From an uncultured Ilumatobacter sp. (GTDB lineage: Bacteria; Actinomycetota; Acidimicrobiia; Acidimicrobiales; Ilumatobacteraceae): 64,000 bases of DNA. Position 1 is the stretch's first letter, and each line of letters opens with the position of its first letter. The notes under the pieces are model-generated. The model saw nothing but the letters and a program-made list of their open reading frames with translations. It made no database searches and had not been told where the DNA came from. The stretch is taken from positions 1 through 64,000 of the forward strand of contig CALFRK010000114.1 in the NCBI GenBank assembly GCA_937919625.1. The letters are read 5' to 3'. Below are positions 25,836-34,552 of the stretch, in pieces. Made by a program: the position numbers and the translations under genes.

Positions 25836-26678
25836 ATGTGCAGCATCGAGCCGACGCGTCGCGAAGCGATCAGGCTCGCAACGTTCGGCACCGTCGGCTT
25901 GCTCGCCGTCAGTGGCTGCGGGCAGTCGTTCGACTCGGTACAAACCGGTCCGGCCGCCGGCGTTCGGCCGGCCGTCCCTGCATCCCCTTCGCTCCCGGGC
26001 ACCTCCGACGACATGATCGAGATGATGCCGGGGCTGCAGATCCACCGGCGGGCGGCGTGGGGCGCCGATCTACTACCAAAGTCAAGCCTTGAACGCGAGA
26101 CCGTGCGATTCCTTCTGGTTCATCACACCGCATCGTCGAACAACTATGACGACCCGCGCACAGTGATCCGTAGCGCCTATGGATTCCACACCAGCGCCTC
26201 GAAGGGCTGGGGAGACGTCGCCTACCACTTCTTCGTCGCCCGCGATGGTTCGGTCTGGGAGGGTAGGTCCGGCTCGCTGGAGGGGCCCGTCGTTGCCGAT
26301 GCGACCGGCGGCAACCAGGGTTGGGCGCAGCTGGTCTGTTTGATCGGCAATCATGTCGATCAGCCCCCGACGGCGGCGGCCCAGGCGTCTCTCGTGAACG
26401 TTCTCAAGTGGCTGGCGTGGCGGTACCGACTCGATGCCGATGCAGGGGCGACCGCCACCTATGTGTCGCGAGGGTCCAACAAGTTGGCGAGCGGCACAAC
26501 TGTGACGACTCCGATCATCTCAGGGCACCGGGACGCCACGCTCACGGCGTGCCCTGGAGATGCTGCGTACGACCTGCTGCCGACGTGGCGAAACCTGGTG
26601 TCGGCGATGCCTGATCCGGCCTTTCCACAATCAGGCCCGTACCCACCCGCGGCGCGGCTCGGGGTGATCGAGCCGTAG
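25836..26678 (+). CDS. N-acetylmuramoyl-L-alanine amidase / PGRP-domain lipoprotein
   Basis: Exported zinc amidase of 280 aa that would cut the stem peptide from murein. The leader has a twin-arginine start and a lipobox (RREAIRLATFGTVGLLAVSG followed by Cys), so it is probably Tat-exported and lipid-anchored. The amidase_2/PGRP domain spans about residues 70-265: first zinc histidine in LLVHHTASSNN, YHFFVARDGSVWEGR, then ISGHRDATLTACPGD with the second His and the Cys ligand. Length and order suit actinobacterial PGRP-like amidases. Confidence 0.9.
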   Translation: MCSIEPTRREAIRLATFGTVGLLAVSGCGQSFDSVQTGPAAGVRPAVPASPSLPGTSDDMIEMMPGLQIHRRAAWGADLLPKSSLERETVRFLLVHHTASSNNYDDPRTVIRSAYGFHTSASKGWGDVAYHFFVARDGSVWEGRSGSLEGPVVADATGGNQGWAQLVCLIGNHVDQPPTAAAQASLVNVLKWLAWRYRLDADAGATATYVSRGSNKLASGTTVTTPIISGHRDATLTACPGDAAYDLLPTWRNLVSAMPDPAFPQSGPYPPAARLGVIEP

Positions 26679-26681
26679 CCT
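26676..26681 (+). promoter_or_regulatory. -10-like hexamer TAGCCT of reductase gene
   Basis: TAGCCT begins at the amidase stop codon and is eight bases before GTG 26690. The 11-base gap means read-through is also possible. Confidence 0.35.
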
Positions 26682-26689
26682 CGTTCCTC

Positions 26690-27913
26690 GTGAGTGTGCA
26701 CGTCTGCGACGTTCTGATCGTCGGTGCCGGCCCGGCGGGCACGGCGGCTGCGATCGCCCTCAGCGACGCCGGCCGTTCGGTGACGATCGTCGACAAGGCC
26801 ACGTTTCCGCGAGACAAGTGCTGCGGCGACGGGCTGACCACGTTGGCGCTACGCGAGCTCGAAGCACTCGGTCTCGAACCGGGCCGGGTCGACGGCTGGT
26901 TCGACGTCTACGCCGCCTGGCTGCGTTCACCCTCGGGACGCGTGGTCGAAGCGCCGCTGCCGACGACGGGCTTGTATGCAGCCGTCGCTCCACGTCGAAC
27001 GCTCGACAACGAGCTCGTTCAACTCGCCCGCAGGCGCGGGGTGACAGTTTACGACGGCCACGGCTTCAACTCGATCGACACAACATCGAGCGAACACGTC
27101 GATGTCGAAGTCGACAGTCTTGGCACGGTTCGATGCCGCTACGTGGTCGCAGCCGACGGCGCTTGGAGCCCGGTCCGCAAAGCACTCCGCGCCAACATCG
27201 ACGGGTACCGCGGCGAGTGGCATGCATTTCGGCAATACGCCAGCAACGTCACGGGCCCGGCCGCGCAGCGGTTGATCGTCTGGTTCGAGGAAGACCTGCT
27301 GCCCGGCTACGCCTGGTCGTTTCCGCTCCCTGGCAACCGCGCCAACATCGGGTTCGGTGTCTTGCGTGATGGCAGCCGTCGCGTGCAGGACATGGCTGAA
27401 CTGTGGCGTGACCTGCTCGCCCGCACGCACGTCGTCGAGGCGCTCGGGCCCGACTTCGAGCTCGAGGGCCGGCACACGGCCTGGCCGATTCCGGCCCGGA
27501 TCGACGAAGTCTCGCTGACACTTGGACGAGTGCTCTTCGTGGGCGATGCTGCGGCGGCAACCGACGTGATGACCGGAGAGGGCATCGGTCAGGCACTGCT
27601 GACCGGACGATTTGCAGCGGAGGCGATCATCGCCGGCGGCGCGACGCAGCCCGAGATCGTGCAGAACCGATACGAGCACGCTGTAGATCATCACCTGTTC
27701 GCCGACCACCGCATGTCGAAGCGGCTCGGGGCTGTGCTCAAGCATCCGGCCGGGGCGCGTGGAGCGATCCGAATCGTTGCGGCCAGTGGCGCGTGGGGAC
27801 GCCGCAACTTCGCTCGCTGGATGTTCGAGGACGAACCCAGAGCGATCGCCACGTCACCGCGACGATGGCACCGCAGGTTGCTCACCCGGCCCGGCGCCTA
27901 CCTCAACCGCTGA
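26690..27913 (+). CDS. Geranylgeranyl-reductase-family FAD-dependent oxidoreductase
   Basis: Flavoprotein of 407 aa. The N-terminal dinucleotide fold has VLIVGAGPAGTAAAIALSD, followed by DKATFPRDKCCGDGLT with the family CxxC-like cysteines, VVAADGAWSPVRKAL, and the FAD ribityl site FVGDAAAATDVMTGEGIG. The family saturates isoprenoid chains (geranylgeranyl groups, archaeal lipids, or menaquinone as in mycobacterial MenJ). With no chlorophyll genes here, reduction of the menaquinone side chain is the reasonable guess. GTG start. Confidence 0.87.
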   Translation: MSVHVCDVLIVGAGPAGTAAAIALSDAGRSVTIVDKATFPRDKCCGDGLTTLALRELEALGLEPGRVDGWFDVYAAWLRSPSGRVVEAPLPTTGLYAAVAPRRTLDNELVQLARRRGVTVYDGHGFNSIDTTSSEHVDVEVDSLGTVRCRYVVAADGAWSPVRKALRANIDGYRGEWHAFRQYASNVTGPAAQRLIVWFEEDLLPGYAWSFPLPGNRANIGFGVLRDGSRRVQDMAELWRDLLARTHVVEALGPDFELEGRHTAWPIPARIDEVSLTLGRVLFVGDAAAATDVMTGEGIGQALLTGRFAAEAIIAGGATQPEIVQNRYEHAVDHHLFADHRMSKRLGAVLKHPAGARGAIRIVAASGAWGRRNFARWMFEDEPRAIATSPRRWHRRLLTRPGAYLNR

Positions 27914-27926
27914 CGCGTACGGCAGA

Positions 27927-28286
27927 TCACACTTGGGGTGGCTTGCGGGTCGGATTCACGAACGGGGCGAGTCGTTCGAGCGGCGGCGCAGCGACATCGA
28001 CCTCGCCGACCGTAAGATCGACGCCATCTTTGTCGATGTCGATCGGGTCGCTCGACGCCTCGACGGTAACCGGGGCATCTTCCTTCGGAGGGCCTTCATA
28101 AATCTCAGCGACCGCCAGCATGGCGCCGGCCATCGCGGCGCCTGCCAACCCGCCCTTGCGACGCCCCGCCTCGATCGATGCCCGGCGCTGTTCGGCAAGT
28201 CGCGCCTGGTACACCATCATCATTTCGATGTGGGCCGCGGTCGACCGCTCGGCCTCGGTCAGCGGTTCGGCATCAGGCTCTGGCAC
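27927..28286 (-). CDS. Hypothetical protein (119 aa)
   Basis: I do not recognise this protein. It has an acidic N-terminus, a helical stretch HIEMMMVYQARLAEQRRA, then a small-residue hydrophobic patch GLAGAAMAGAMLAVAEIYEG too short and weak to be a sure membrane helix, and an acidic Pro-containing C-terminus. Codon use matches its neighbours. GTG 28286 is supported by TACGCT six bases upstream. It converges with the reductase gene, 13 bases apart. Confidence 0.6.
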   Translation of the reverse strand: MPEPDAEPLTEAERSTAAHIEMMMVYQARLAEQRRASIEAGRRKGGLAGAAMAGAMLAVAEIYEGPPKEDAPVTVEASSDPIDIDKDGVDLTVGEVDVAAPPLERLAPFVNPTRKPPQV

Positions 28287-28292
28287 GACGCA

Positions 28293-28298
28293 AGCGTA
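28293..28298 (-). promoter_or_regulatory. -10 hexamer TACGCT of 119-aa gene
   Basis: TACGCT, six bases before GTG 28286. It supports this small frame being a real gene. Confidence 0.45.
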
Positions 28299-28330
28299 CG
28301 ACCTGATGACTTGAGCGTCCGGTCAGCTGA

Positions 28331-29377
28331 TCAGTCGAGCAGTTGACGCAGCTGTTCGATGGTCTTGACCGGGTCGTTGCCGACCGGTGTGACCGACAGA
28401 TGCGTAACGCCGGCCTCCTTGTAGGCGGCCAAGCGCTCTTTGACGTGTCCGGCCGAGCCGACCAGATTGGTGCTGGCGAGCATCTCTTCAGGAACCATCG
28501 ATGCGGCTTCTTCCTTCTTGCCGCTCAGGTACAGATCCTGGATCGCGATCGCTTCATCAACGTAGCCGTACTTCTGGCAGATCGTGTTGTAGAAGTTTTT
28601 GTCGCGGGCACCCATGCCGCCCACGTACAGCGCAACGCTCGGCCGCGCCGTGTCGAGCACACGAGTCGCAGCGTCGCCGACAAACTCGTCGCCGATCGCC
28701 ACCAGGCCGCCGGCTGAGATTTGAAGCTGACCGAGCGCCGGGTCGCGTTCGGCGGTGCCGATCTTGAGCTCGTCACCCCAAACGGTATGGAACTTCTCGG
28801 GGTCAAAAAAGATCGGAAGCCATCCGTCAGCGTGCCGGGCTGTAGCGGTGACCGAAAGACCCATCAGTGAAGCCCAGAAAATCGGGATGTTCTCGCGAAC
28901 AGGATGGTTGATCAGCTTGAGCGGCTTGCCCAGCCCAGTTCCCTGGCCCTCTGGTAGCGGAATCTGAACGGCCTTGCCGTCATAGACGACCCGCTCGCGG
29001 CGCCACACCATGCGGCAGATGTTGATGTAGTCGCGGATACGAGCCATCGGCTTCTCGTACGGAACACCGTGAAACCCCTCGATCACTTGCGGGCCAGAGG
29101 CACCGAGCCCGAGCACGAACCGACCGCCGCTGACATAATCGAGACCGGCTGCGGTCTGCGCAATGCAGGTGGCGGTGCGCGAGTAGGTGTTGAGAATGCC
29201 GGCGCCGATCTGGATCGTGTCGGTCTTGGCGGCTAGATATCCCATCAAGCTGACCGAATCAAAGCTGTATGCCTCGGGCACCCAGACCAAGTCGAGACCG
29301 GCCGCCTCGAGTTCTTGCACCCGTGCCACGTCCGAGTGGAAGTCGCCGGAATAGTTGATCATCATCGAAAGCTTCAC
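28331..29377 (-). CDS. LLM-class F420-dependent oxidoreductase
   Basis: Luciferase-like monooxygenase-fold enzyme of 348 aa, probably using coenzyme F420. LDLVWVPEAYSFDSVSLMGY, GAGILNTYSRTATCIAQ, a GGRFVLGLGASGPQVIEGFH stretch, and the late TNLVGSAGHVKERLAAYKEA match the actinobacterial F420 branch. The substrate is unknown; relatives include tetrahydromethanopterin-reductase-like and mycobacterial proteins. GTG 29377 gives MKLSMMINYSGDF, the usual family N-terminus, and has TATCGT seven bases upstream, so I preferred it to the TTG at 29395. Confidence 0.88.
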   Translation of the reverse strand: MKLSMMINYSGDFHSDVARVQELEAAGLDLVWVPEAYSFDSVSLMGYLAAKTDTIQIGAGILNTYSRTATCIAQTAAGLDYVSGGRFVLGLGASGPQVIEGFHGVPYEKPMARIRDYINICRMVWRRERVVYDGKAVQIPLPEGQGTGLGKPLKLINHPVRENIPIFWASLMGLSVTATARHADGWLPIFFDPEKFHTVWGDELKIGTAERDPALGQLQISAGGLVAIGDEFVGDAATRVLDTARPSVALYVGGMGARDKNFYNTICQKYGYVDEAIAIQDLYLSGKKEEAASMVPEEMLASTNLVGSAGHVKERLAAYKEAGVTHLSVTPVGNDPVKTIEQLRQLLD

Positions 29378-29384
29378 GAAAGAG

Positions 29385-29390
29385 ACGATA
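29385..29390 (-). promoter_or_regulatory. -10 hexamer TATCGT of LLM gene
   Basis: TATCGT is seven bases before GTG 29377, consistent with a leaderless message and with the family N-terminus. Confidence 0.5.
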
Positions 29391-29424
29391 CGCAACCTCC
29401 CACTTCAGCATCGCATTCCCGCCA

Positions 29425-30417
29425 TTATCCGGAGAGTGCCCGGTCGATCTCGGCATCGATCTCCAGCCAACGATCGTCGAGCCATCTGGAGAACTCGGCA
29501 CCGTTCGGAACCTCGCAACGAGCAAACCGTTTCATGACGAAGCGAACCTCAGGGAGCGGTCTCGACAGATTGTCGAGAATGCCGGCAAATGTGTCGAGAC
29601 CATCGAACCCTATATGCCAGGCCAGAACCACGTCGGCGTCGGGTGCGCCCCCGAGCAAGGCAATCGAGCCCGCCGGTCGCGGTGGCAACAGACGCCGCAG
29701 TGCCGACATCCGAGCGGCACGATCGGGGTTCCGTACGCCGATCTTCTCGAGCGCCCTGGCACGCTTGCGATCGTTCGAGCGCGTGCCCTCGACGAAGATC
29801 ACGCCCACCGACCCGGCGCCGACCTGTTGACCGAGATCTCGCAGGGCGTCGAGTTCGGTGCTGCCATCGGTGGCTTCACGGTCGAGGAAACGATTCGGCA
29901 CACGCAAACCGACGATGTCGAGGCACGGGTCGAACAACAGTTCGCGCTTGAGTACATATCTCGGGTGGAGGCCGGCGACATTGCTGAACACCCAACCGGA
30001 CAGCAGCGAATCCGCCAGGCTGGCGTGACGCGCCAGCACGATCGCGTTGCCGCCCTCGACCGCTTCCAACCCCTCGACCCGTGGGTCGATCCCGACCGTC
30101 ACGCCGAGCGCCCTCGTCAAGAGACCCGACCACCAGGCCATGATCCGATAGTGCAGGTTCTCATCGTTCGACCGGCCCATCGCCCAGACCAGGGCGCAGC
30201 GGGTGACGCCGGCGCTCTCGATCCAGCACCACAGCACTCCGAAGCCGAGCAGCCGCGCCAATGGGAACCGAAACTTCACCCGAACGGCGTCGATCACCAA
30301 CACGGTCGGTAGCAAGATCGGCGTCGAGATAGTCAGCAGCAGTGTCGAGACGAAGAGCGCCGGAATGCTGGCCAGGCGGCGCCGCAGTTTTTCCCCGCGG
30401 GATGGTTGGGCGACCAT
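29425..30417 (-). CDS. Lysophospholipid acyltransferase (PlsC-like)
   Basis: Membrane-associated acyltransferase of 330 aa. Hydrophobic segments lie at about residues 20-46 and 56-72. The catalytic H-x4-D motif is VLARHASLADSLL, and the glycerophosphate-binding motif is VIFVEGTRSNDRKRAR. It probably acylates lysophosphatidate or a related lysolipid; some actinobacterial relatives act on other acceptors. Its ATG overlaps the VOC gene stop as TGATG, so the two are coupled. Confidence 0.85.
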   Translation of the reverse strand: MVAQPSRGEKLRRRLASIPALFVSTLLLTISTPILLPTVLVIDAVRVKFRFPLARLLGFGVLWCWIESAGVTRCALVWAMGRSNDENLHYRIMAWWSGLLTRALGVTVGIDPRVEGLEAVEGGNAIVLARHASLADSLLSGWVFSNVAGLHPRYVLKRELLFDPCLDIVGLRVPNRFLDREATDGSTELDALRDLGQQVGAGSVGVIFVEGTRSNDRKRARALEKIGVRNPDRAARMSALRRLLPPRPAGSIALLGGAPDADVVLAWHIGFDGLDTFAGILDNLSRPLPEVRFVMKRFARCEVPNGAEFSRWLDDRWLEIDAEIDRALSG

Positions 30418-30773
30418 CAGGCAGGTTGCGTGAACTCGATCCGGTTGCCGTCGGGGTCGGCCACGAAGGTCTGGCGGATACCCGTCGCCCCGACAGGGGT
30501 GGCGTCAGGGGTGTCGACTCCGGCCGCCCGCAGTTGCTCGATGGCGGCGTCGAGATCGGCCACCAGGAAAGCCATGTGCTGCCCCAGATCGGTCGGCACT
30601 TTGGCCTCGATCAGGTGCACCTGACGCCCGTTGCCGGCATCGAGCCAAGCTCCACCGAACGGGAAGTTCGGACGCTGTAGCGGCTCCATGCCGAGCACAT
30701 CCTGATAGAACGTCAACGCCCGCTCGACGTCGGAAACGTTGAGGGACACATGATGGATGTCTGCGATCAGCAC
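30417..30773 (-). CDS. VOC/glyoxalase superfamily protein
   Basis: A 118-aa vicinal-oxygen-chelate protein. IHHVSLNVSDVERALTFYQD starts the first beta-alpha-beta repeat, and GRQVHLIEAKV and FVADPDGNRIEFTQPA carry the likely metal ligands (His, His, Glu). The family includes lactoylglutathione lyases, epimerases and dioxygenases, and the sequence does not decide among them. GTG start with TACGTT six bases before it. Coupled to the PlsC-like gene. Confidence 0.88.
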   Translation of the reverse strand: MLIADIHHVSLNVSDVERALTFYQDVLGMEPLQRPNFPFGGAWLDAGNGRQVHLIEAKVPTDLGQHMAFLVADLDAAIEQLRAAGVDTPDATPVGATGIRQTFVADPDGNRIEFTQPA

Positions 30774-30779
30774 GCCGCC

Positions 30780-30785
30780 AACGTA
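30780..30785 (-). promoter_or_regulatory. -10 hexamer TACGTT of VOC-plsC operon
   Basis: TACGTT is six bases before GTG 30773, in the 17-base gap after larE. Confidence 0.45.
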
Positions 30786-30790
30786 CCGCT

Positions 30791-31609
30791 TCAGGACAGC
30801 GCGGCGTTGAGGTTGCCCGAACGAAAACCCTCGAGGTCAAGGGTTACGTACTGGTAGCCGACGCCGCGCACGGCGGCGACGATCTCGACGCGGTGTTCGA
30901 TCACCACCGCCAGTTCGTCGGCATCGACCTCGATCCGAGCGGTGTCGTCGTAATGGCGCACCCGACATTGTCGGAACCCGAGTGCGTGCAGAGCCGCCTC
31001 GGCACGCTCGACCCGGCTCAAGATGCCGACTGTCACCTCGGTGCCGTATGGCACTCGGCTGGCCAGACAGGCGGCGGCCGGCTTGTTCCAGGTACGCAAC
31101 CCCATCAGTCGCGATGCGGCCCGAATGTCCTCTTTGGTGAAGCCCGCGTCGACCAGCGGAAAAGCCGCACCAGCCCCGGTGGCAGCACGCTGGCCCGGCC
31201 GATGGTCGCCCAAGTCGTCGAGATTGACTCCCAGCACGACAGTCGCCCCGCTGGCCGCCGCGATCGGGGTGACGATCTTCATCAGCTCGGCCTTGCAGTG
31301 ATAGCAACGGTCGCCGTCGTTGAGACGGTACGCCGCCTGTTCCATCTCGTGAGTCTCGACCGGCGTCCAACGCAGCCCCCACTCTTTGGCCAGCAAACGA
31401 CAGTCTGCTTCCTCGGCACCGGCCAAAGACGGTGACACTGCAGTCACCGCCTGTGCCCGATCGGCACCGAGTTGCCTGTGCGCGACAGCTGCTAGAAACG
31501 CCGAATCGGCTCCGCCGGAGAAGGCGACGACGACCGATTCCAGCTCGTGAAGTCGGCGATTCAGCGAGGCCATTTTCTGTTCGAGCAGAAGGTCAGCGGT
31601 CGAGATCAC
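30791..31609 (-). CDS. larE: ATP-dependent sacrificial sulfur transferase LarE
   Basis: PP-loop enzyme of 272 aa that donates its own cysteine sulfur to the nickel-pincer cofactor of lactate racemase-type enzymes. The PP-loop is AFSGGADSAFLA (residues 29-40). The sacrificial cysteine is C181 in AACLASRVPYGTEV, equivalent to C176 of Lactobacillus LarE. A CYHC pair (C102, C105) is also present. GVNLDDLGDHRPGQRAA is the conserved substrate region. No larA, larB or larC is in the window, so its partner is elsewhere or it serves another thiolation. GTG start. Confidence 0.9.
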   Translation of the reverse strand: MISTADLLLEQKMASLNRRLHELESVVVAFSGGADSAFLAAVAHRQLGADRAQAVTAVSPSLAGAEEADCRLLAKEWGLRWTPVETHEMEQAAYRLNDGDRCYHCKAELMKIVTPIAAASGATVVLGVNLDDLGDHRPGQRAATGAGAAFPLVDAGFTKEDIRAASRLMGLRTWNKPAAACLASRVPYGTEVTVGILSRVERAEAALHALGFRQCRVRHYDDTARIEVDADELAVVIEHRVEIVAAVRGVGYQYVTLDLEGFRSGNLNAALS

Positions 31610-31668
31610 CGCCCGAGTGTGCCACGACTCGCGTCAGGTCCCCTGCCACGTGGCAGGATGTCCCAGAG

Positions 31669-33774
31669 ATGGTGGCGCCGAACTGGTGGATGCAACGACG
31701 ATTTGGGCTGCTCGTGCACGCCAACTTGGCCAGCGTCCCTGCCTGGGCGCCGGTCGGTCAATACGCCGGCTGGTATCGCGCCCATATTGACGGGCACGTC
31801 CCCGACGTCTTGCTGCAGCCATCGCCGCTGGTCGAGACACTCGCCCACCATCGTGACCGATGGGGCCACATCGAGCACTACGACGACTACCTCCCGTTCC
31901 TTACGTTCGAGGAGTTCGACGCCGACGCCTGGACCGGGCTAGCCCGAGACGCGGGGATGAGCTACGCCGTGATCGCCGCAAAGCACCACGACGGGTTCTG
32001 CTGGTGGGATGCCCCCAACACCGACCGCACCGTCTTGCACGACGGACCCAATCGCAACGTGCTTGGCGAATTCGCCGCCGCCTGCGAACGCGCCGACCTT
32101 GTGTTCGGCACCCACTACTCGATGCTCGACTGGGCCGACGAGCGGTATCCATCGAGCGAGTACGTCGACAAGGTCGTTCATCGGCAGGTGCTCGACCTTG
32201 TCGAGCGTTACGGCTCACGAATGTTGTGGGGCGACGGACATTGGGGTGCCGGGGGCAGCCATTGGCGCAGTGACGAGCTGATCGCGGCAGCTCGCAAGAT
32301 CGACCCTGAACTGGTTGTCAATGATCGTTGGTGGTCAGACCAGCCAGACGTTAAGTCGTTCGAATATCAGCTCCCGGACCAGATCCTGACCGAACCCTGG
32401 GAATTGCGCCGCGGGCTCGGGTCTAGCTTTGGTCACAATCGAGCCGAGGGTCCGGAACACCTGCTGACCGCCGCTCAGATCGTGTCGCTGCTGACCCAGG
32501 TGGCCGCCAAAGGCGGGCATCTTTTGTTGAGCGTCGGACCCGACGCTCAGGGCCGAATCCCCGAGCCTCACGCCGAGCGCCTGCGTGCCGCGGGCGGTTG
32601 GGTGCGTCGTCATCGCGACCTGCTCGACCGCGGCACACCGTGGACCACGTGGGGGGACAACGATTGCCGTTACCTCGTGCTCGACGGCGTGGTGCACGTC
32701 ATAGATGTCAGCGGCCGCGGGCGATTCGCAGGCTTGGCACGCGCGGTCGGCACCGTGACGGCGCTTGAATCGATGGACGGACAGCCGATTGCCTTCGAGC
32801 AGCACGACGACGATCTTCGCCTGGTTCGGCCGCCCCGCAAGCCACAGCGGCTCCCGATCGTCTATCGCGTCACGATTGACGAACCTCAGCCTGCACCGAT
32901 CGAACTATTCCCCGAGTCGCCCCCGGCGAGGTTGATGCTGACCGACGTCATCGCCGATGCCGGACCGGGTTCGATCGTGCAGCTCGGCGACGGGACCTAT
33001 ATCGGGCCGGCCCGGGTGCCCGACGGCGTGACGCTCCGCGGCCTCGGCCCGCACCGCACCAGGATCGACGGACTCGAAAGCGACGCCGTCATGCTCGGCG
33101 CCGGTTCGCGCCTCGAGCATTGCTCGCTGAATGGCGGCGGCAAGCGGATCGCCTGGCTGCCGAAGATTGTCGTCCGCGCCGTTGGTACCAGCGCCAGCAT
33201 GCTCGGCTGTCACATCGATGGACACATCCATGTCGCCGCCGACGACGTGCGAATCGTCTCGTGCGGCGCCTCGGGGGTGGTGGTGGCCGATGCCAACCAC
33301 GCAGCGATCACACGATCAACGTTCACGGGCATGCAGTGGGATTGCGCGATCGACATCACTGGCGGTTCCGGCCACGTTGTCGAGAGCTGCGAGTTTGCCG
33401 ACCTGTTGGCCGCCGTGCGCCTGACAGGCACGGTGGGCGCCACTGTGCGCGGCAATCGAGTCACGGCGCGCTGGTGGGGCATCCAGATGATCGACACCGA
33501 GGGTTCGACGGTGATCAGCAACTCGTTCGAGCGCACGATGCGTGCCGTCGACATCGATGGGGGCACGCAGGCCGAGGTCAAAGGCAACGCCGCCGTCTTG
33601 GGTGACAGCGGCTGTGTGCTGCAGCGCGGCGCCTCCGACTGCAGCATTTCTGGCAACCACTGGGAGCGTTGCCGGATCGGTCTGCTGGCGTGGGATGCGG
33701 GTGCCTTTCGGCATCGGGACAACGCCTGTCTCGATCTGGGCGAGCCCGACAGCGCTGTCACGATCGGCCCTTGA
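31669..33774 (+). CDS. GH29 alpha-L-fucosidase-like protein fused to a right-handed beta-helix
   Basis: A 701-aa two-domain protein. Residues 1-400 are a GH29 TIM barrel: RRFGLLVHANLASVPAWAP, AKHHDGFCWWDAP and the nucleophile region SRMLWGDGHW (D189), ending with KGGHLLLSVGPDAQGRIPEP. The usual HWG is H-A-N here. Residues 421-701 are a parallel beta-helix of NosD/pectate-lyase type with about 10 short repeats (VTLRGLGPHRT, GASGVVVADANH, GNRVTARWWGIQMI). There is no signal peptide, so the protein appears cytosolic or exported by an unrecognised route. I chose ATG 31669; the upstream extension of the frame lies inside larE. Fucosidase activity is probable but unproven. Confidence 0.82.
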   Translation: MVAPNWWMQRRFGLLVHANLASVPAWAPVGQYAGWYRAHIDGHVPDVLLQPSPLVETLAHHRDRWGHIEHYDDYLPFLTFEEFDADAWTGLARDAGMSYAVIAAKHHDGFCWWDAPNTDRTVLHDGPNRNVLGEFAAACERADLVFGTHYSMLDWADERYPSSEYVDKVVHRQVLDLVERYGSRMLWGDGHWGAGGSHWRSDELIAAARKIDPELVVNDRWWSDQPDVKSFEYQLPDQILTEPWELRRGLGSSFGHNRAEGPEHLLTAAQIVSLLTQVAAKGGHLLLSVGPDAQGRIPEPHAERLRAAGGWVRRHRDLLDRGTPWTTWGDNDCRYLVLDGVVHVIDVSGRGRFAGLARAVGTVTALESMDGQPIAFEQHDDDLRLVRPPRKPQRLPIVYRVTIDEPQPAPIELFPESPPARLMLTDVIADAGPGSIVQLGDGTYIGPARVPDGVTLRGLGPHRTRIDGLESDAVMLGAGSRLEHCSLNGGGKRIAWLPKIVVRAVGTSASMLGCHIDGHIHVAADDVRIVSCGASGVVVADANHAAITRSTFTGMQWDCAIDITGGSGHVVESCEFADLLAAVRLTGTVGATVRGNRVTARWWGIQMIDTEGSTVISNSFERTMRAVDIDGGTQAEVKGNAAVLGDSGCVLQRGASDCSISGNHWERCRIGLLAWDAGAFRHRDNACLDLGEPDSAVTIGP

Positions 33775-33788
33775 GACCGCCCAGCCCA

Positions 33789-33794
33789 TAAGGT
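33789..33794 (+). promoter_or_regulatory. -10 hexamer TAAGGT of transglutaminase-like gene
   Basis: TAAGGT is six bases before GTG 33801 in the 26-base gap after the GH29 gene. Confidence 0.45.
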
Positions 33795-33800
33795 CGCCGA

Positions 33801-34502
33801 GTGGACCATATCGAGATCGAAGATGCCTGGCTCGAGCCGACGTGGTTCATCGACTCAGAGGCGCCAGGCGTCGCGACGTTCGCCAACTCCAACACCTCGA
33901 GTGGTGATGGGCATCTCGCGCAGGCGACAGCCTTGTTCTACGCCGTTCGCGACCAGATCCGGTACGACCCGTATGGCATCTCGTACGAACCGGAGGCATT
34001 TCGGGCCAGCGCGGTCGCCCTTGCCCTGACGAACTGGTGCGTGCCGAAGTCGATTCTGTTGGCTGCCGCCGCCCGTTCGCTTGGCATCCCTGCCCGACTC
34101 GGGTTTGCCGACGTTCGCAACCATCTGACGAGCCAAAGGCTGTCGGCCTCGATGGGTACCGACCTGTTCATCTGGCACGGCTACGCCGAACTACTGCTGC
34201 CCGATCCGGCCGGAGAAGCCGGCGACCTGCGTTGGTTCAAGCTAAGCACGGCGTTCAACATCGAGCTGTGCGAACGGTTCGGTGTGAAGCCGCTCGAGTT
34301 CAACGGCACCGCGGATGCACTGATGCACCCATTCGACCGGTCCGGCAATCGCCACATGGAGTACACAAATCAGCGCGGCAGCTACAACGACCTCCCGCTG
34401 GACGACATGCTCGCAGATTTTGTCGAGCTATACGGCACCAGGTTTGGTGAGGTCACGTCGGCCGGCAGCGCACAGGCTGCCGGCGACGACGCCTTCGCCT
34501 AG
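33801..34502 (+). CDS. Transglutaminase-like domain protein
   Basis: A 233-aa cytoplasmic protein. ALFYAVRDQIRYDPYGIS leads into the papain-like core: Cys in LTNWCVPKSILLAAAARSLG, GIPARLGFADVRNHLTSQRL, and His in FIWHGYAELLLPD with a later Asp/Asn (WFKLSTAFN). This is the transglutaminase/protease superfamily used by bacteria mostly as peptidases or amidases. The substrate is unknown. GTG start with a leaderless -10. Convergent with typA. Confidence 0.85.
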   Translation: MDHIEIEDAWLEPTWFIDSEAPGVATFANSNTSSGDGHLAQATALFYAVRDQIRYDPYGISYEPEAFRASAVALALTNWCVPKSILLAAAARSLGIPARLGFADVRNHLTSQRLSASMGTDLFIWHGYAELLLPDPAGEAGDLRWFKLSTAFNIELCERFGVKPLEFNGTADALMHPFDRSGNRHMEYTNQRGSYNDLPLDDMLADFVELYGTRFGEVTSAGSAQAAGDDAFA

Positions 34503-34546
34503 CAACCGTTAATCCAGGTGCCAGCAGGCACCCTCAGTAATGGTTG
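34503..34546. terminator. Bidirectional terminator hairpin
   Basis: Nested stem: outer CAACCGTTA with TAATGGTTG (one G-T pair), inner GGTGCC-agca-GGCACC with a tetraloop, separated by 5-base bulges on each side. It fills the gap between the convergent transglutaminase and typA stops and works in both directions. Confidence 0.6.
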
Positions 34547-34552
34547 GTGCCG

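Noticed and set aside
31432-31668. N-terminal extension of the GH29 frame
   Set aside because: It overlaps larE on the other strand, and homology begins at the ATG at 31669.
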